From: Oscheius tipulae
Taxonomy: Eukaryota; Nematoda; Chromadorea; Rhabditida; Rhabditidae
Assembly: GCA_037178975.1 (NCBI GenBank)
Contig: JASJZH010000006.1
Coordinates: forward strand, 11,098,001 to 11,162,000
DNA length: 64,000 nt
Reading direction: 5' to 3'
Shown here: piece after piece, positions 49,842 through 62,437 of the stretch
How positions within the stretch are numbered: the first letter of the stretch is position 1
How the letters are laid out: each line of letters begins with the position of its first letter
Notes under the pieces: generated by a model
The model's input: the letters and a program-made list of their open reading frames with translations, nothing else
Told to the model about the DNA's origin: nothing
The model's database searches: none
Made by a program: the position numbers and the translations under genes

Positions 49842-51693
49842 CTCTGCAAAATAGGTTTGGTGTGGAGCATGACGCAGAGACGACTTTTAAAGACACTTTA
49901 CAGTAGACCTTGAAAGAATAGAGGAGCTAAAACTGATGGCTGAAAAACGCAAGCAGCTGTAATATGCTTGAGAGAAGAACAAGAACTCTACTAGATGGAC
50001 TGATCGCGAAACGGATCTTTAAAAGCGACGACGAATAAAGGTCGCGTCGGTAGTTTTCATCGCTACAGATTATCGTACTTTTATTTGGATCTGTCTCGAG
50101 GATTTCGGGCGGGAACTGCTAAGACCGAAGCTTCTTAAGATGCAGAGAACGACGGTCACTACGTCAGCGAGACTGATCGTTTTGGAAGATGTACCTATTA
50201 ATTCGTGCAGATGAGCTGCATAGCGGAACTCAAAAACATGACAGTGGGGAAATCGATTTAACCCGGTGAACCGGGATTTGGACTGGCTATATAACACCGC
50301 AGCCGGAAGGGATAAAAAACAATTGAATACGTTGTCACAGTGTTAGATGGGAACACAATTAGCACATTAAAATGCATCGCTCGCGTTCAGCGCTATGAAA
50401 AAAAGAAAATCTGATTCACCGACGACCGAACAAGATGTAATGCTATGCCAAACTTATGTGTCAAGATGTAAAGAAGACAATGGCTCTGAAATAACCATCT
50501 TATGAATACAGGAGTACGTACCAGAATTATTAAGTAAGAAATTTTTGGAACCGTGGCAAAGTTTTAATCCTGGCTAAACTGTATCTGTAATGTAACACCG
50601 AAAGTATAGAGGATAGTGTAGATTAAGACCGAATGACTGAAAGAGAGCGAAATTTCACCTATGAAAACACATTGACGGAACTATTCGACTGATCTGATGG
50701 CTCCAGGATAGATTAACAGGCGATGGCAAGCTTAGCCGACAAGCGCGACATGCAAACGAGTCTTGGCACCATGTCCAGTCCATCAGTGATCTGATCGTAG
50801 ATTTAGAGTGACCACCGAGAGGCATTTGCAATGAAATTGGACGTAATCCAAAAATGAGTGAACTTAAGGGAACAAGTCCGGGAAGAAACAAAGGTCTAGA
50901 AGGGCCACCCGCTTTTAGCCCGAGTTCATCGAAAAGTTGAAAGTTCATGAACTTGCACCGGAAATATAAACCACTTAGTATTTACATAAACACTTACCAC
51001 GGCTCGCGAGGAGTTAGGATAGTATCACCGTACAGGAATAAGTTGGTTGAATCAGACGAGCAAACAGTTTCAGGGTACAATGACACTTTAAGCACGTGAA
51101 TCCCAAATCTGTTCCTTAAATGCGTTGATCAGGTTTTGTGATCCTAACTTGGAAACGAAAATGGTTTGGGCTTAGGCCAACTGCTTTCTCTTTAAAAAGC
51201 ATCACAAATATTTCTCTAAGCAAATATATCCTTTAAATAGTAGCTCAACTTGCCTATGTCTGCCTGTACCGGTAAGAGACACTCTCATTCATTTTTTTAA
51301 AGAAGAGCCATGCCTGTTATGTGAGACACCATTTCCCGTAAATCTGAGGCGACAGCTTTCTTTTAGGAAACCGCATTATTCAACTTAGAAAAGCTACTGT
51401 TCTTGCGCAGTTCACGTGGCCTACCGCTTAAGCTGCCAGCTTAACCGGTAGGCCACGTGAACTGCGTTCATACAGTTCATGAACTACGGCTCGTTGTCGC
51501 CGCGCTCATGATGTAACACGTGAACTAATGTATCAATATTTATTTTTATGCGAAATGACACAATATTAAAGGAGGATCAATCTACATACAGGCAACACGC
51601 TGAGCTTCCGCAGGGCACTGAGCTATGTTCTCAGACGATGAGACAAATGGCAAAATATAGACGTTTGGTGGTGAGAACTTAGGAGGGTTGCTT
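49842..51693. other. intergenic with palindrome
   Basis: About 1.85 kb without a supportable gene. A plus-strand TATA-like TATATAACAC lies at about 50288. The notable element is the 61-base palindrome at 51406-51466, with related CACGTGAACT and AGTTCATGAACT sequences just downstream. Confidence 0.5.
51406..51466. repeat. 61-base near-perfect palindrome (hairpin)
   Basis: Two 30-base arms (51406-51435 and 51437-51466) around a single-base centre at 51436 are exact reverse complements except for one C/C mismatch at 51427/51445. The outer 21 bases of each arm match perfectly and contain an E-box (CACGTG). The inner eight bases are TTAAGCTG/CAGCTTAA. No poly-T tail or coding frame suggests a terminator or gene. 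It could be a cruciform-forming element, the remnant of a foldback transposon, a bHLH dimer platform or a small hairpin RNA source. Confidence 0.9.
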
Positions 51694-51925
51694 TTATCGT
51701 CGGAAGCCGACGTTTCCACAAGTGGCCATGCAGTCCGCCATTGACACGAAATTGTTCAAGTTACCTCCACAGCCCGTGTATGTAAATGGCACGCATTGAC
51801 TCTGAAAATGTTTAATTTTAGCCTGTACCATGGGTTTAATTTACAGTTTGTCGGTTGAAGGCGTAGCGAGTCTGACTACCGCCACATGCTCCGCGGTCAA
51901 TTGACAACAGACAGAGCTCCTCTGA
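51694..51925 (-). CDS. single Kunitz domain, separate small gene (5' exon not found)
   Basis: Two exons (about 51925-51845 and 51801-51694) joined across a GTAAATTAAA...TTTTCAG intron encode one complete Kunitz/BPTI domain: LCLLSIDRGACGGSQTRYAF, then SQCVPFTYTGCGGNLNNFVS and ADCMATC, ending GNVGFRR and stop. All six cysteines are in canonical spacing, and the residue after Cys14 (P1) is Gly, so classic trypsin inhibition is unlikely. The upstream exon enters in phase 1; I could not identify the exon carrying a signal peptide. The large Kunitz gene upstream ends with its own in-frame stop at 52228, so this is either a separate gene or an alternative 3' end. Confidence 0.6.
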
Positions 51926-52227
51926 AGAATAAGATTAGCGTGAATTAACAGAAAATTGTAACCCAAACCCCCATGATCGGCCCCGTTATAGAAAAAGAGA
52001 TTAAAAACGAGCGCATGCGGGGGTAAAACATGCAAAAGCCGTGCAAAGCTGAAGAGACATGCTGAGGGGTAAGTCGAGAGTTTGTCTTCCAACAAAAATG
52101 TAAGAACAGGGACTCTGTACACGTTAAGATTCTTATTTTAACACCGGTTTTTCACAATACACGTTAGATGTCCTAATTTAGGATACTGTGGTGCGAGAAC
52201 TGAAACAAGCTTGCGCAGCAGCTCTGG

Positions 52228-55200
52228 TTAATAATAGCCCTTGTCGCAACAGATCTCTGTGCATTTCTCCAAGGTCTCAAAATTGTTCAGGTTGCCCTGA
52301 CAACCGCCGAATCTGAAAATTACTCGTTTTCTTCCCTTGGTGCAAAACATACAAGAATTTCCTACAGACGCCATTCTCCCTATCGTAGGCATATCTCGTG
52401 CTGTTGCCGTTACATGGTCCTGAATCCTTTGGCATTGGGCAGAAAATTGCTGTAAATTCCTTGTGTGAGAAACCTTGTCAAGCGAACCTGGATCCGGACA
52501 GCAGACACTCTTTGAATCGCGTTTTGCTACATGGCAGACATTGCCAGCTGGGCAGTTGGTGTCAATTCCACAGGCTTCCATCTTGCCGCCAGTGATCAGA
52601 GGTTTTCCGTGGGGGCAGAAGCCACGGTATCCTAAAAATTTATCTATTTACAAATAAAAAGTTTGGTACCTGGACATGCGATCTGACATTGGGCTTTTGT
52701 TGCAAAATTGTTTTCGTTTCCAGCAATGCCAGTGTACTCAAATGGTCTGCACTCGTCATTTACAACATCGTAGAAGAAGCGCAAGAGTTGTGCTTCTCCC
52801 ACTCCGGTCATTAGCTGTTGATCACAAGGAGAACCTGAACTCTTCATGTTAGGATACTACTATACAGCTCTACCTTTCTTTGCACAACAAACTGTGCTTC
52901 TCGCGTCTGCTCCAACATGACAATAGTGGCCGGAAGGACAGGGCTTGTCGTGGCATTGTACTATTCTTGCTCCGTTCATTAGAGGAGGCTCCCCGGCGAA
53001 ACAAACATTGGCTACTAAAAAGTCATGTTAGCATGGCCTCCCAATGGGTCTTACTCGGCTTGCAGCGCTCCTGACACTGTTTTTTGGTGACAAAGTTGTT
53101 CTCATTTCCATTTCGGCCGTAGTAAGTAAAGTTAAAACAGTCTCCTTCTAGTGGGTTGTAGTAGAACCGAGTGTAGCTTTTAGATCCGTCTCCTTGACTG
53201 GTGTAGGCGTTACACGTGTCCTCTATAATGTTAGTCTGTCACTTGAACATGTGAGTTTCCTACGGTTTAGTCGTGGACAACAGTAGGAGTCCTTCTCTTC
53301 GTTTGTGTTTCCAGCCAGACAGAAGAACCCAGTCGGACAGTCTTCCTTCGCCATAGGGTTACATGTCATTGGGGCACCAGCATCCGTTTTAGCAACGTTG
53401 CCCATGCAAGGGTTTTCGAAGACTGAAATGGGGGCTGAGGGAAAGCAAGCAAAATATGAGCACATGCAAGCTGTAGGGGACCGATCAAAGATTGGGGGCT
53501 CGTAAACTTTTCGAGCTAGTACCTGGACACGTCCTGTCACATTCTGCTTGCTGCAGGAAGTTGTTCTGATTTCCGCGCATTCCGTTGTATTGGAAGGGAA
53601 GACATTGCTGGAAATGAACATTATCATAAACATTATCATACTTACCCTCTCGTCAGGATTGTAGTACCATCTTCCGAGACCAGCATTTCCTGTTCCAGGG
53701 GCAAGAGGAACTGAGCAGGGGTTGGTGGCTATAACGTATTCTGTTTCCAAATAAATTTTAATGCTTACCTCCAGGACAGCACACTGTCGTTTCGGGAGTA
53801 GCTCCCAGATGGCACCAGAAGTTAACGGGACAAGCATCCTTGTTTGTCGCCGAGCAGAAAAGAACTTGTCCGGCGGCAGTGGTAGCAGGTTGACCGATAC
53901 AGGGGTTATCCAAAGGCTGACAGGCAAGTTGACAGGCGCGAAGAGTGATAAAGTTGTTCTGGTTTCCCTTGAGTCCGTTGTAGACAAAGGGACGGCAAGA
54001 TCTAGTGGTTTGGTCGAAATAGAAGCGTTCGAGGTTGGCATTTCCTTCTCCAGTAGACATGGGCAAATTGCAAATGTTGGTAGCGGCGCCCGGGCAACAG
54101 ACCGTCGTCGACATATCCTGTCCAATGTGACACCAATGGTTAAGAGGGCAAGTGTTCAGGTTGGCGGAAGACGAACAAGTCTGTGGTCGACCATCAATTC
54201 CGGCAAAAGGCCTTCCCTCGAAGCAAGGATTTGGTCCACATTGGTCTTCGCAATCCTGAAGCAAACTATTTTTTACAAAACTTTAAAAACAAACCTGTCG
54301 GTTCAAGAAATTGTTCTGGTTTCCGTGAAGTCCGGCATAGGTGAAGGGTTGACAAGTAGCAGACTGCTGATTGTAGTACCACCTATCCATGAATTGGTTG
54401 CCGTCACCTCTGGCCAAGGGAAGGAGACAAGGATTTCCTTCTAAAACACGCAGATTCATTAATAGAGACAAAAACTAACCGCTGGGACAGCAGACAGTCG
54501 TGTCGGGAGTAGCTCCAATATGACAATATGAAGAAGCTCCACAGGTATTAGATCCAGCAGCACAAGTCTGAGGAGGAAGAGGGATCGGTTGATTGCAGGG
54601 GTTCGTGAAGACTGAAATCGAAAAATGTACCCAGAATGACAACATTTCAAGAGCAGCACGATAGAAGAAGCCGAACATCACAGGAAGAAAAGTGTGATAG
54701 ATTAGAAGCGATCCAGTGAATCACCGTTGCAGGTAGCCTCGCAGTCGTCCTTTGTTAGGAAATTATTTTGGTTTCCCTTGCGTCCGTTGTAGATGAACTG
54801 TTTGCAAGACATCGTATCCTGGTCATAGTAGTAACGAGTGGCTGGGAGAGCTGCAGCGCCAAAATCACCCTCGGTGAAGGGCAAGCCTTGACAAGCGCCG
54901 GGAACGGCAGGGGTGCCGGGACAGCATTGGTACTCATCAGGCACGAGGCCCAGGTGACACCAGTGTGAAGAGTCGCAAGAGTCAGTTCCGAACGTGCAAG
55001 GGATTGGTCGACCGACGCTGTCCAGTTGTGGAGTGCCGGAGGGACAGACGTTTACAAATACTAAAGTGCAAGTTAAAGTTGGTGAGAATTTTTTTTGTGT
55101 TGCTTAGACTATGCAAGTTTGTGAGTTTTGTGAATCTAGGAAGAGTGGAAAACTTACTGGGACAGGTTTGTTCACAATCTTGAAGGGTCAAGAAATTATT

Positions 55201-58200
55201 CTGATTTCCTGTCCTTCCTTTGTAGAAGAACTGTTTGCACTGTCGCGTTGTTTGATCATAGTAATATCGGGGGAGGTTAGCATCACCCGTTCCGACGGTC
55301 ATCGGTTGCTGACAGATAGCCGGCCCTTCGACTAGACAAAAAGGGGAATAGAGGTTGAGTTTGTAAGTGAGGTACCTTTTCCTGGACAGCAGACAGTGGT
55401 GGCCTGATTGGCACCAAAATGGCACCAATGACTTCCGTCACAAGTGTTAGCCTGGAGAGAACATTGAAGGGGACGACTGTCAGTGCCCATTTGGGGCTCG
55501 CCAAGGGCGCAAGGGTTGTCGAGTTCTAAAGAGAGGGGATGATTCACACGGTTATACTACGGGTGCTCAAACTATATTTAAACCTACCATAACATGTTCG
55601 TTCGCAGTCTTGTTGGCTAAGGAAGTTGTTTTGAGTTCCCTTCATTCCGCAATAGCTGAACGGCTGACAGCACTGTCCCTGCATGTTCCAGTACCAGCGC
55701 GTCAGCTGAGAGCTACCCTGACCCCTGTCCAATGGCTGTCCGCAAGGATCGCCGCCTAAACATTGCACTGTTATGCGAAAAGCGCACAAGTCCCCGATTT
55801 TTCATTTTTCTGGTCTTCACAGCACACTTTGTTATTAAGGCTTCACGCAACTTACCTCAACCTACCGTTAACATAAACCTACCAAGCATGGGACAGCAAT
55901 AATTGGCTTCTGATCCGACGTGACAGTAGTAAGTAGAAGGACACTGCGACTGAGGGTTACACTGCTGGTAACGATTGTTCTCCGAATATGGTTCTCCAAG
56001 CTTGCAAGGATTTTCAAACACTGAACTTCAGTTTTTCAGTTTTAGCTTCTAACAAATACCCGGACATCTTTTTTCACAGACTTCTCGACTGACAAAGTTG
56101 TTAGAATTTCCTCTCATGCCCTTGTACTCGAACGGAACACATTTTCTTGTGGAGCCATCAAAAGCCCAACGAGTTGCGTGAAACTCTCCGACTCCCGGAT
56201 TACGAGGTGGTGCAGTGCACGGATCGGCGACAGCTGAAGAACTTCATAATGCCTGTTTCGTTTGGTCTTACCATTAGGACAGCAAACTGTGGTCTCTTTG
56301 GTTTCTCCAATGTGACACCATTGTTTGTCTGGACACGTCAGACTCGAAGAACAGGCAACAATTTTTACCTAGAGACAATATTTTGCTGCTCACTGATTTT
56401 ACCGAATGGCGAAGTGAACTGAAAGAGACCGGACATGGGTTGACTTGAACGGGACACCTTGTCTCGCAATCTTCTTTACTCACAAAGTTGTTCTGAACAT
56501 GTTGTAAAGTCAAAACTCTTTGGGTTCTTACCGAATTTCCTCTCAGTCCCTTGAATGAAAACTCGAGACATTGTCTCGAAGCTGCATCGAAATAGAAGCG
56601 TGTAAGTGCGAGTGGTCCTTCTCCTTCGGTAAGAGCTTGCAAGCAAGGATCAGTTTTTCCGGGACAGCACATCGTGGTCGAAGCATCAGGTCCGGGATGG
56701 CACCAGTGAGTCACTGGACAGGAACCTTCAACTGTGGCGTCACAAGGTTGAGGACGGCCGTTGGGGAGCAGATACGGTTCTCCACTTGGACAGGCGTTGA
56801 CCCAGACAGGACATGTGGATTCGCAATGCTCACGGAGGAGGAAATTGTTTTCATTGCCGCCCATTCCATTGTAGGTAAACGGCTGGCATTGCCGTGTCTG
56901 TTGGTTGTAGAACCATCTGCTCATTGCCTGAAGACCTTGCCCTTCCTTAAAAACAGTGCTTGAGAAATATTTCCGAATTTAACCTTGACAAGCAATGTGC
57001 ATGGGTCGCCTTCAGAAGGACAGCATACTGTCGTAGCATCATCGAATCCAAGATGACAGAAGTAGCCTTGGGTACATGGAGCTCCTTGATGACACAGGTA
57101 AGGCTTCTGTTCCATGGTCAAAATTGGTTGTCCAACTGCGCAAGGATTCACCCATACTGGACAAGTAGTCTTAAAACTGCTTCTTATCCTAATACCCAGT
57201 AGTTTTCTCACCTCGCAGGCATCTTTGGTCAGGAAATTGTTGCGAGTTCCTTTTGACCCCAAATAGTTGAAGGCAAGACATTTGCGTTGCATTGGCTCAT
57301 AGTAGAATCTTGTTAGGGCAGCGTCACCCTCTCCTTGGATCATACTCTCCTCGCATGGACTATTTTCTATACAAAAAATGAGACGTGTGTGGAAGTGTTC
57401 CAAGTGACAGGCGATTAAAGTGGCATACCCTCCTCCCAATGTGATTCAGAACTTCACCGAGGTTCATTGCCAGCACCATGCTCTGTGCTGAAATGTGTAC
57501 ATTTCCCCATTCCCCCGCTTCATGCAGTTAGAACGGGAACATGTTAACTTTTTGAGGTAAATGTTAACGACCAGTTCCTTCCCATATTTCATAGCATTTG
57601 CAACATCTTACCAAGAGCCTGGCAACATACTGATGTAGAGGCGTCGCCTCCGACATGACAGTAATAACCAGCAGGACAGACGGATGGGTTGGTGGCAGAG
57701 CACTGTACAGTAACACCTTGAGATCGGTAGGGGGTTCCGACACGGCAGGGATTGACTGAAAGGGTAAGGTAAAAATCAAAAAGGCAAGCTTACTGAGGCA
57801 GGAAGATTCACATTCTTGCTTGGAAAGGAAGTTGTTTTCATTGCCTTGAAGCCCGCGGTAGGTACAGGCCTGACATTGTTGGGTGAGGGGGTTGAAGTAC
57901 CATCTCTGGACATTAGCATTGCCAATTCCAATATTCAGTGGTTGCTGGCATTTGTCGACGGCAGCTTAAACATATTGTTTTATGTCTAAAAGGGGATGAC
58001 TGACATGGTTTTGGACAGCAGACAGTGGTCTGAGTGGTGACTCCAACATGGCAGTAGTATCCGACTCCGCAAGAATTCACTCCAGGATTGCATGCGGTTA
58101 AAGGTCCCGTCGTCGCAACCGCACATGGATTTGGTGACTCTGAAACAGAATTTGTCTCTGTATGCAAAATCTCGGCAAAAAATCTTAACAAGATTAGGTT

Positions 58201-59452
58201 GATCATGCTAACTCGTTAACAGAAAACCGGGAAAGACCAAGCCGCATTCAATCCAAAGTCCCTCGAGCTTGTCTTGACGTGCACACCTGGGCACTGTGTT
58301 TGGCACTCCTGCAAAGTTTGAAAATTGTTCCTGTTGCCGCCTCCGCCGAAATATTGAAACTCCTCGCAGATTCTCGTTTCTTTGTTGAAGAAAAACCTCT
58401 GCAGCTGGACGGCTCCCACTCCGGCTTCGTGTTCTTGGCTACATGGATCAACTGCAAACAGAGAGCACTCTGGGTTAGTCAACGTCATCAAAATTTTGTA
58501 AAGCGCACAACACACAAGGTGAGAAAATGTTTGCTGGAAAGAAGCTGACTGTCTGAAAATTGATTACAACGTATTCTAGGGGCGTTGGGGCTGGATGGAT
58601 TGAGGAGGGACGAAGCAGCCGGTAGCAGCAAACGAAAGATAGAGTTAGGACCTGGAGGAGGAGTTGGTAGAGGAGTAGGCAGCTGATCCGGAAGACATTT
58701 TTGTGAACAATGGTACGCCGTCTCGAAGACATTGCCGTAGCAGCCTTTACCGCCGTAGATAAATGGCCTACAGGTCCAGCTGTTTGTGTCAAAGTAGAAA
58801 CGGGTGAGGAATTGTCCTCCATAGCCGAAGGAAAACGGCTGGAGACAGCATGAACACGCGGGGAGAGGGAATTGTCTGGTAGCTGAAGATAGAAAAACTA
58901 AGAGGAACAGAATAGGAGCTCAAAACTAATGTCTGTAGGGTAAAAACTGAAAAGTAGGCTTTGCCTCAACGTTAAATTAATGTTACACCCTTTACCTTCA
59001 CAAATATTTTGACAGCTTTGGAAAGTTTGGAAATTGTTTCCATTTCCGCAGCATCCAGACCAGTAGAAGAGCTCACAACGTCCCCGTGCTGGGTTGAAGT
59101 ACCTTAACGCGTAAAGTTTACACATTCAAGTGTGATATACCATCTAGGAATTCTGTAAGGACCTGTACCAATTTGTTGAGGTAGGGTACACGAGCTGCCG
59201 GACGGTGTCAGCTGTCGGCTATTTGAGGAATATTGGTGAAAAGAGTAGCCACCAGACGGTGGGGCAGGCTGTATTACTGAATCTTGTGATGTTCGATTCG
59301 TCTGAGAAACAATAATATTACGTAATGTGTGAATGCTGAAAAAAAACCTGTTCGTTTCCAAACATAATCGTTTTCATGGCTGCCAGGAAGCCGGAATCGT
59401 TTCCGGCTACGAGCAGCGCGCTCAGGAGGAGCAGCGCACATGTCCGCCCCAT
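52228..59452 (-). CDS. giant secreted multi-Kunitz/lustrin protein (about 17 Kunitz domains)
   Basis: Secreted protein of roughly 1,700-1,900 residues. The signal peptide is MGRTCALLLLSALLVAG, with its ATG 12 bases after a CCTTCCAG acceptor. About 17 Kunitz/BPTI-like domains follow, centred near 59100, 58770, 58370, 57880, 57290, 56870, 56560, 56150, 55670, 55250, 54810, 54350, 54000, 53620, 53140, 52750 and 52340. Lustrin-type Cys-rich units alternate with them from the fourth on (pattern NPC...C....CP..(Y/W)CH.G....T.CCP, e.g. SHWCHFGANQATTVCCPGK). Domains 3-16 lack both Cys14 and Cys38 (typical: PFVYNGLKGNQNNF), while the last one (KDSGPCNG...FLFGGCQGNLNNF) has all six cysteines. Probably a cuticle or matrix protein; some domains may inhibit proteases. 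Ends ...ICCDKGYY. Confidence 0.9.
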
Positions 59453-62437
59453 TAGCGCTCTGGAAGGAAGAACAATGAAGTCGAAAAAGAAAAAAACGGT
59501 AAGAAAGAACTGAGAAATTAACAATAGACAGCAGCAACAACATTTTAAGAGACTCCAGTTTTTAGCCTTTTGCTTTATCGGGCAATTTTCTTTGCTCCAG
59601 CATGGTTCCTGGGTCTGGAACAGTTCATATTAAAAAAAAAACAGCCGCTTAAGACACTTTTCAACAATTAGGTAATGCAGATCCTACAAAAAGGAATCTA
59701 AAAAAGTAAGTGAAGAGCAATATTTGTAAGCATCGTCGTCTCTCTTCAATAAAACGTGTGTTTACGGCTCTAAACTCGAATTAAGTAAGACGTCTCCGGT
59801 TTTATACATATCGGCGACTACTTAAGAGAATAGTTGAAAATTGTAGTGCTTGTATCACCAAAGCAAAAAATGCAGACCATTCTGCGGATTACCATGAGCA
59901 AGAAATGCGTGACGAGATGGACAAGAAAGCAGTGGGTGAACAAATATGAGTCAGTACCCAGTTCAAGATAAACTAGAGAGAATCGGATAGCTCCGTGAGA
60001 GAGAAAAGAGACATGGAAAAGAGAGTCGAAAGGAAGAACAGAAAAATGATAGATTCTTTGAAAACTTGAGAGAAGAAAAAATGGGAGAGAAAGACCGTTT
60101 AGCTGCCAGACGGCTGAAGCAACTGAAGATGCCTCAAACGTCTGCCTAGTCTGACTTGGGGGGTCAAAAAGGCGTCCGGGATGAAACAGCGCACGGAGCA
60201 GCAACGGAGGCGGGCTGCTACGGACCGGTTGGTCCGCCGAAAAAAGACAAGCACACAGCGAACGGCATTGCGTCACACCGGTCAGATCGTCTTCCTTGAG
60301 ACGCGAACCGCCACAAGGCGACGGCTTTTTCGGGACTGGACGACGTAGGATTCCTCCCGGCCAAGAAAAACATAGACAGAGGGAGGTCTCTACAGAGGAA
60401 GACAATCACGCAGAAATTGAAAGAGGGAGGACTTGACCAAATTACAATAACTAGGACCGAAATCGTAGCCTGTTTTGTATGAGCAAGAAATTTGTTCTGA
60501 GCATATTAAGGGTATACTGTTTGAGGCTTCAAACTGAAAATTTACTTTCACATAACAATTCACAAGTTAAGTGTTTAGAGTGGAACAATGTATCAAAAAG
60601 CAAGTGGTGCCACATTCGGTTTAGGACATCTGAAAATGCTAAACCAGTGCAAGTAGTCATGAAAGAGCTGCTTTGCAGACAGGGTTGTTTAAAACGGAAG
60701 TGCATTTTTTGACAGACACTTTTGCTCTTGGGATTTCTCGAGTGGGCCACCTTCATTACGGGTGCGGCAATCCTGACCGTCTGTTTGACCGAAAACATGC
60801 ACTGCCACTCGACTTGGAGATGTTCTGTCTAAACGGAGAACAGAGCATGATTCAAAACTGGCTCTAGGCTGTTAATATGGGCGTGCCTCGTTCATAGAAG
60901 GGCCTGTCTGAGGCTTGTAAAGTAAAAGATTGACTGTTCGCGACATTTGGTTTCTGCGCGCTGCACAAGTAACAAAAAGTAGAGGTCAAAAGATGTCGTG
61001 ACCACAGGAGACGATGGTTGCTGGCGCCTAATCCACCACTGAATGGCGGTCACGTTTACCTATCCGCCCTTAGACTTGCGCGACGGCCCCAATCAAAAAA
61101 GGACTTCCGCTTGACAAACAGCCACCCTCGGGCTGATGCTGATACTCAGCTCTGATCCTAGATTTACCAGTCTTCGATTTTGGTTATGTCCTAAGAGCCT
61201 TTGAATTGAAGTTGTCTTTTTGATATAGCACTTTTCAGTATTTGGACTTTCATGGCATGCTAACTGTTTTCAACAGCTGCGATGAGCCATAATAAGCACT
61301 TGTCCGAGCTCTAGTGACCATACCGAGCACTTCAGTTGACCTAAGCAAGCTCTTGGCGCTCAACAGTGAGAACTACTAGAGCATCGTGTACCGTCTCGCG
61401 TCGCAGTAGAACTTTTTGCCCGTACGACTATTGTAACGTTGCATGATGATCGAATTACCGGAAGGGTCTGAAATTAGGCGAGTGTCAATGTCAGATGGTC
61501 ACTATTGACCACACAGTATTTTGCGGGTTTGATTGTTCACGGAGTCAAGTGTTTCAAGCACTTTGTTCTCGCCGGCTCAAAGTCGGATTAGTTCCTTGTT
61601 TATTCTGTAATCGGCCGTTCCAGTTACGCAGTGAGCATTCACACGACGATGGCCGAGTTTTTGCGGCTCTCGATAGGGAAGCGAGTGCGGACAGTCGAGT
61701 GGCCGGACCGTCGACAAACAGCTCTGACAAGCCGATAACGGAAGCCGCGGCCGGCCGCCGGACACATGAGGGATGTCATCTCTTTGCCAACATACGTAGA
61801 GACACACGCGCCAATCAGATGACCACTACTTGGACAGGCTTTCAAGCGAAATATGGTGAAATTTTTATTCTCAGTAGGTACTTAATACATAGGGCGCTGC
61901 TTGTAAATCTGATACACCACATTGCCGAATCCTGAATACAGTACATTTTAAGTGTTCTCGAATCTTACTCAACAATGTGTACATTATCGATGCATCTCTC
62001 TCATACGATTGCAGGTGAGCACCAGAAGCCAGCATTGCGGCAATATGGAACACCATCGGTGGAATTCTGATTTTATACTTTTCACCGCCATGGGAACTTA
62101 CTGCAGCGAGTAAAAGTGTATGTAGTTGCTGGGAGAGAGAGAGACATACAGAGTGCAGTAGACATGAAAGAAAATATCCATGGTGACAACAGTCATGAGC
62201 ATCATTGGAAGATGCATACTTGGAATTCCAAAGAAAAATGAGTAGCGATTATCAGCTTTCACCAGTAAAGAAGTTTGCAATTTTACCGGGGGAGTTCTCG
62301 GATTAGGGTCTAATTACATAGTAACGTCCCTGATTACAGAGTAGCGTTGGAAACGCTCCCGCCTTGGGATTTCCCAACAGAATCTTGCTATGTAAAAAAC
62401 AATTTCTTGATCTATGAACACATTTATGGATTTCGCT
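59453..62437. other. intergenic with GA-rich promoter-like tract
   Basis: About 3 kb with no supportable gene. A purine-rich stretch (59975-60097) lies about 0.5-0.65 kb upstream of the Kunitz gene start. A long minus-strand frame (59818-60405, 195 codons) is the antisense of this biased sequence and has no family features; I do not call it. A GAGAGAGAGA run lies near 62131-62142. Confidence 0.45.
59975..60097. repeat. GA-rich tract upstream of the Kunitz gene
   Basis: Purine-dominated plus strand with repeated GAGAGA/GAAAAGAGA units, i.e. a polypyrimidine run on the strand of the Kunitz gene. Possibly a GAGA-like or core-promoter region. Confidence 0.5.

Noticed and set aside
51406-51466. 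Palindrome as a transcription terminator
   Set aside because: Intrinsic hairpin terminators are bacterial, there is no following T-run, and the window is clearly eukaryotic.
53761-54444. 227-codon plus-strand open frame inside the Kunitz gene
   Set aside because: Antisense shadow of repeated Kunitz/lustrin exons, whose Cys and Asn codons reverse into open sequence.
59818-60405. 195-codon minus-strand open frame
   Set aside because: It is antisense to a purine-rich tract, which suppresses stops. It has no family signature, and its residues are Leu/Phe/Ser/Pro-biased as expected from composition.
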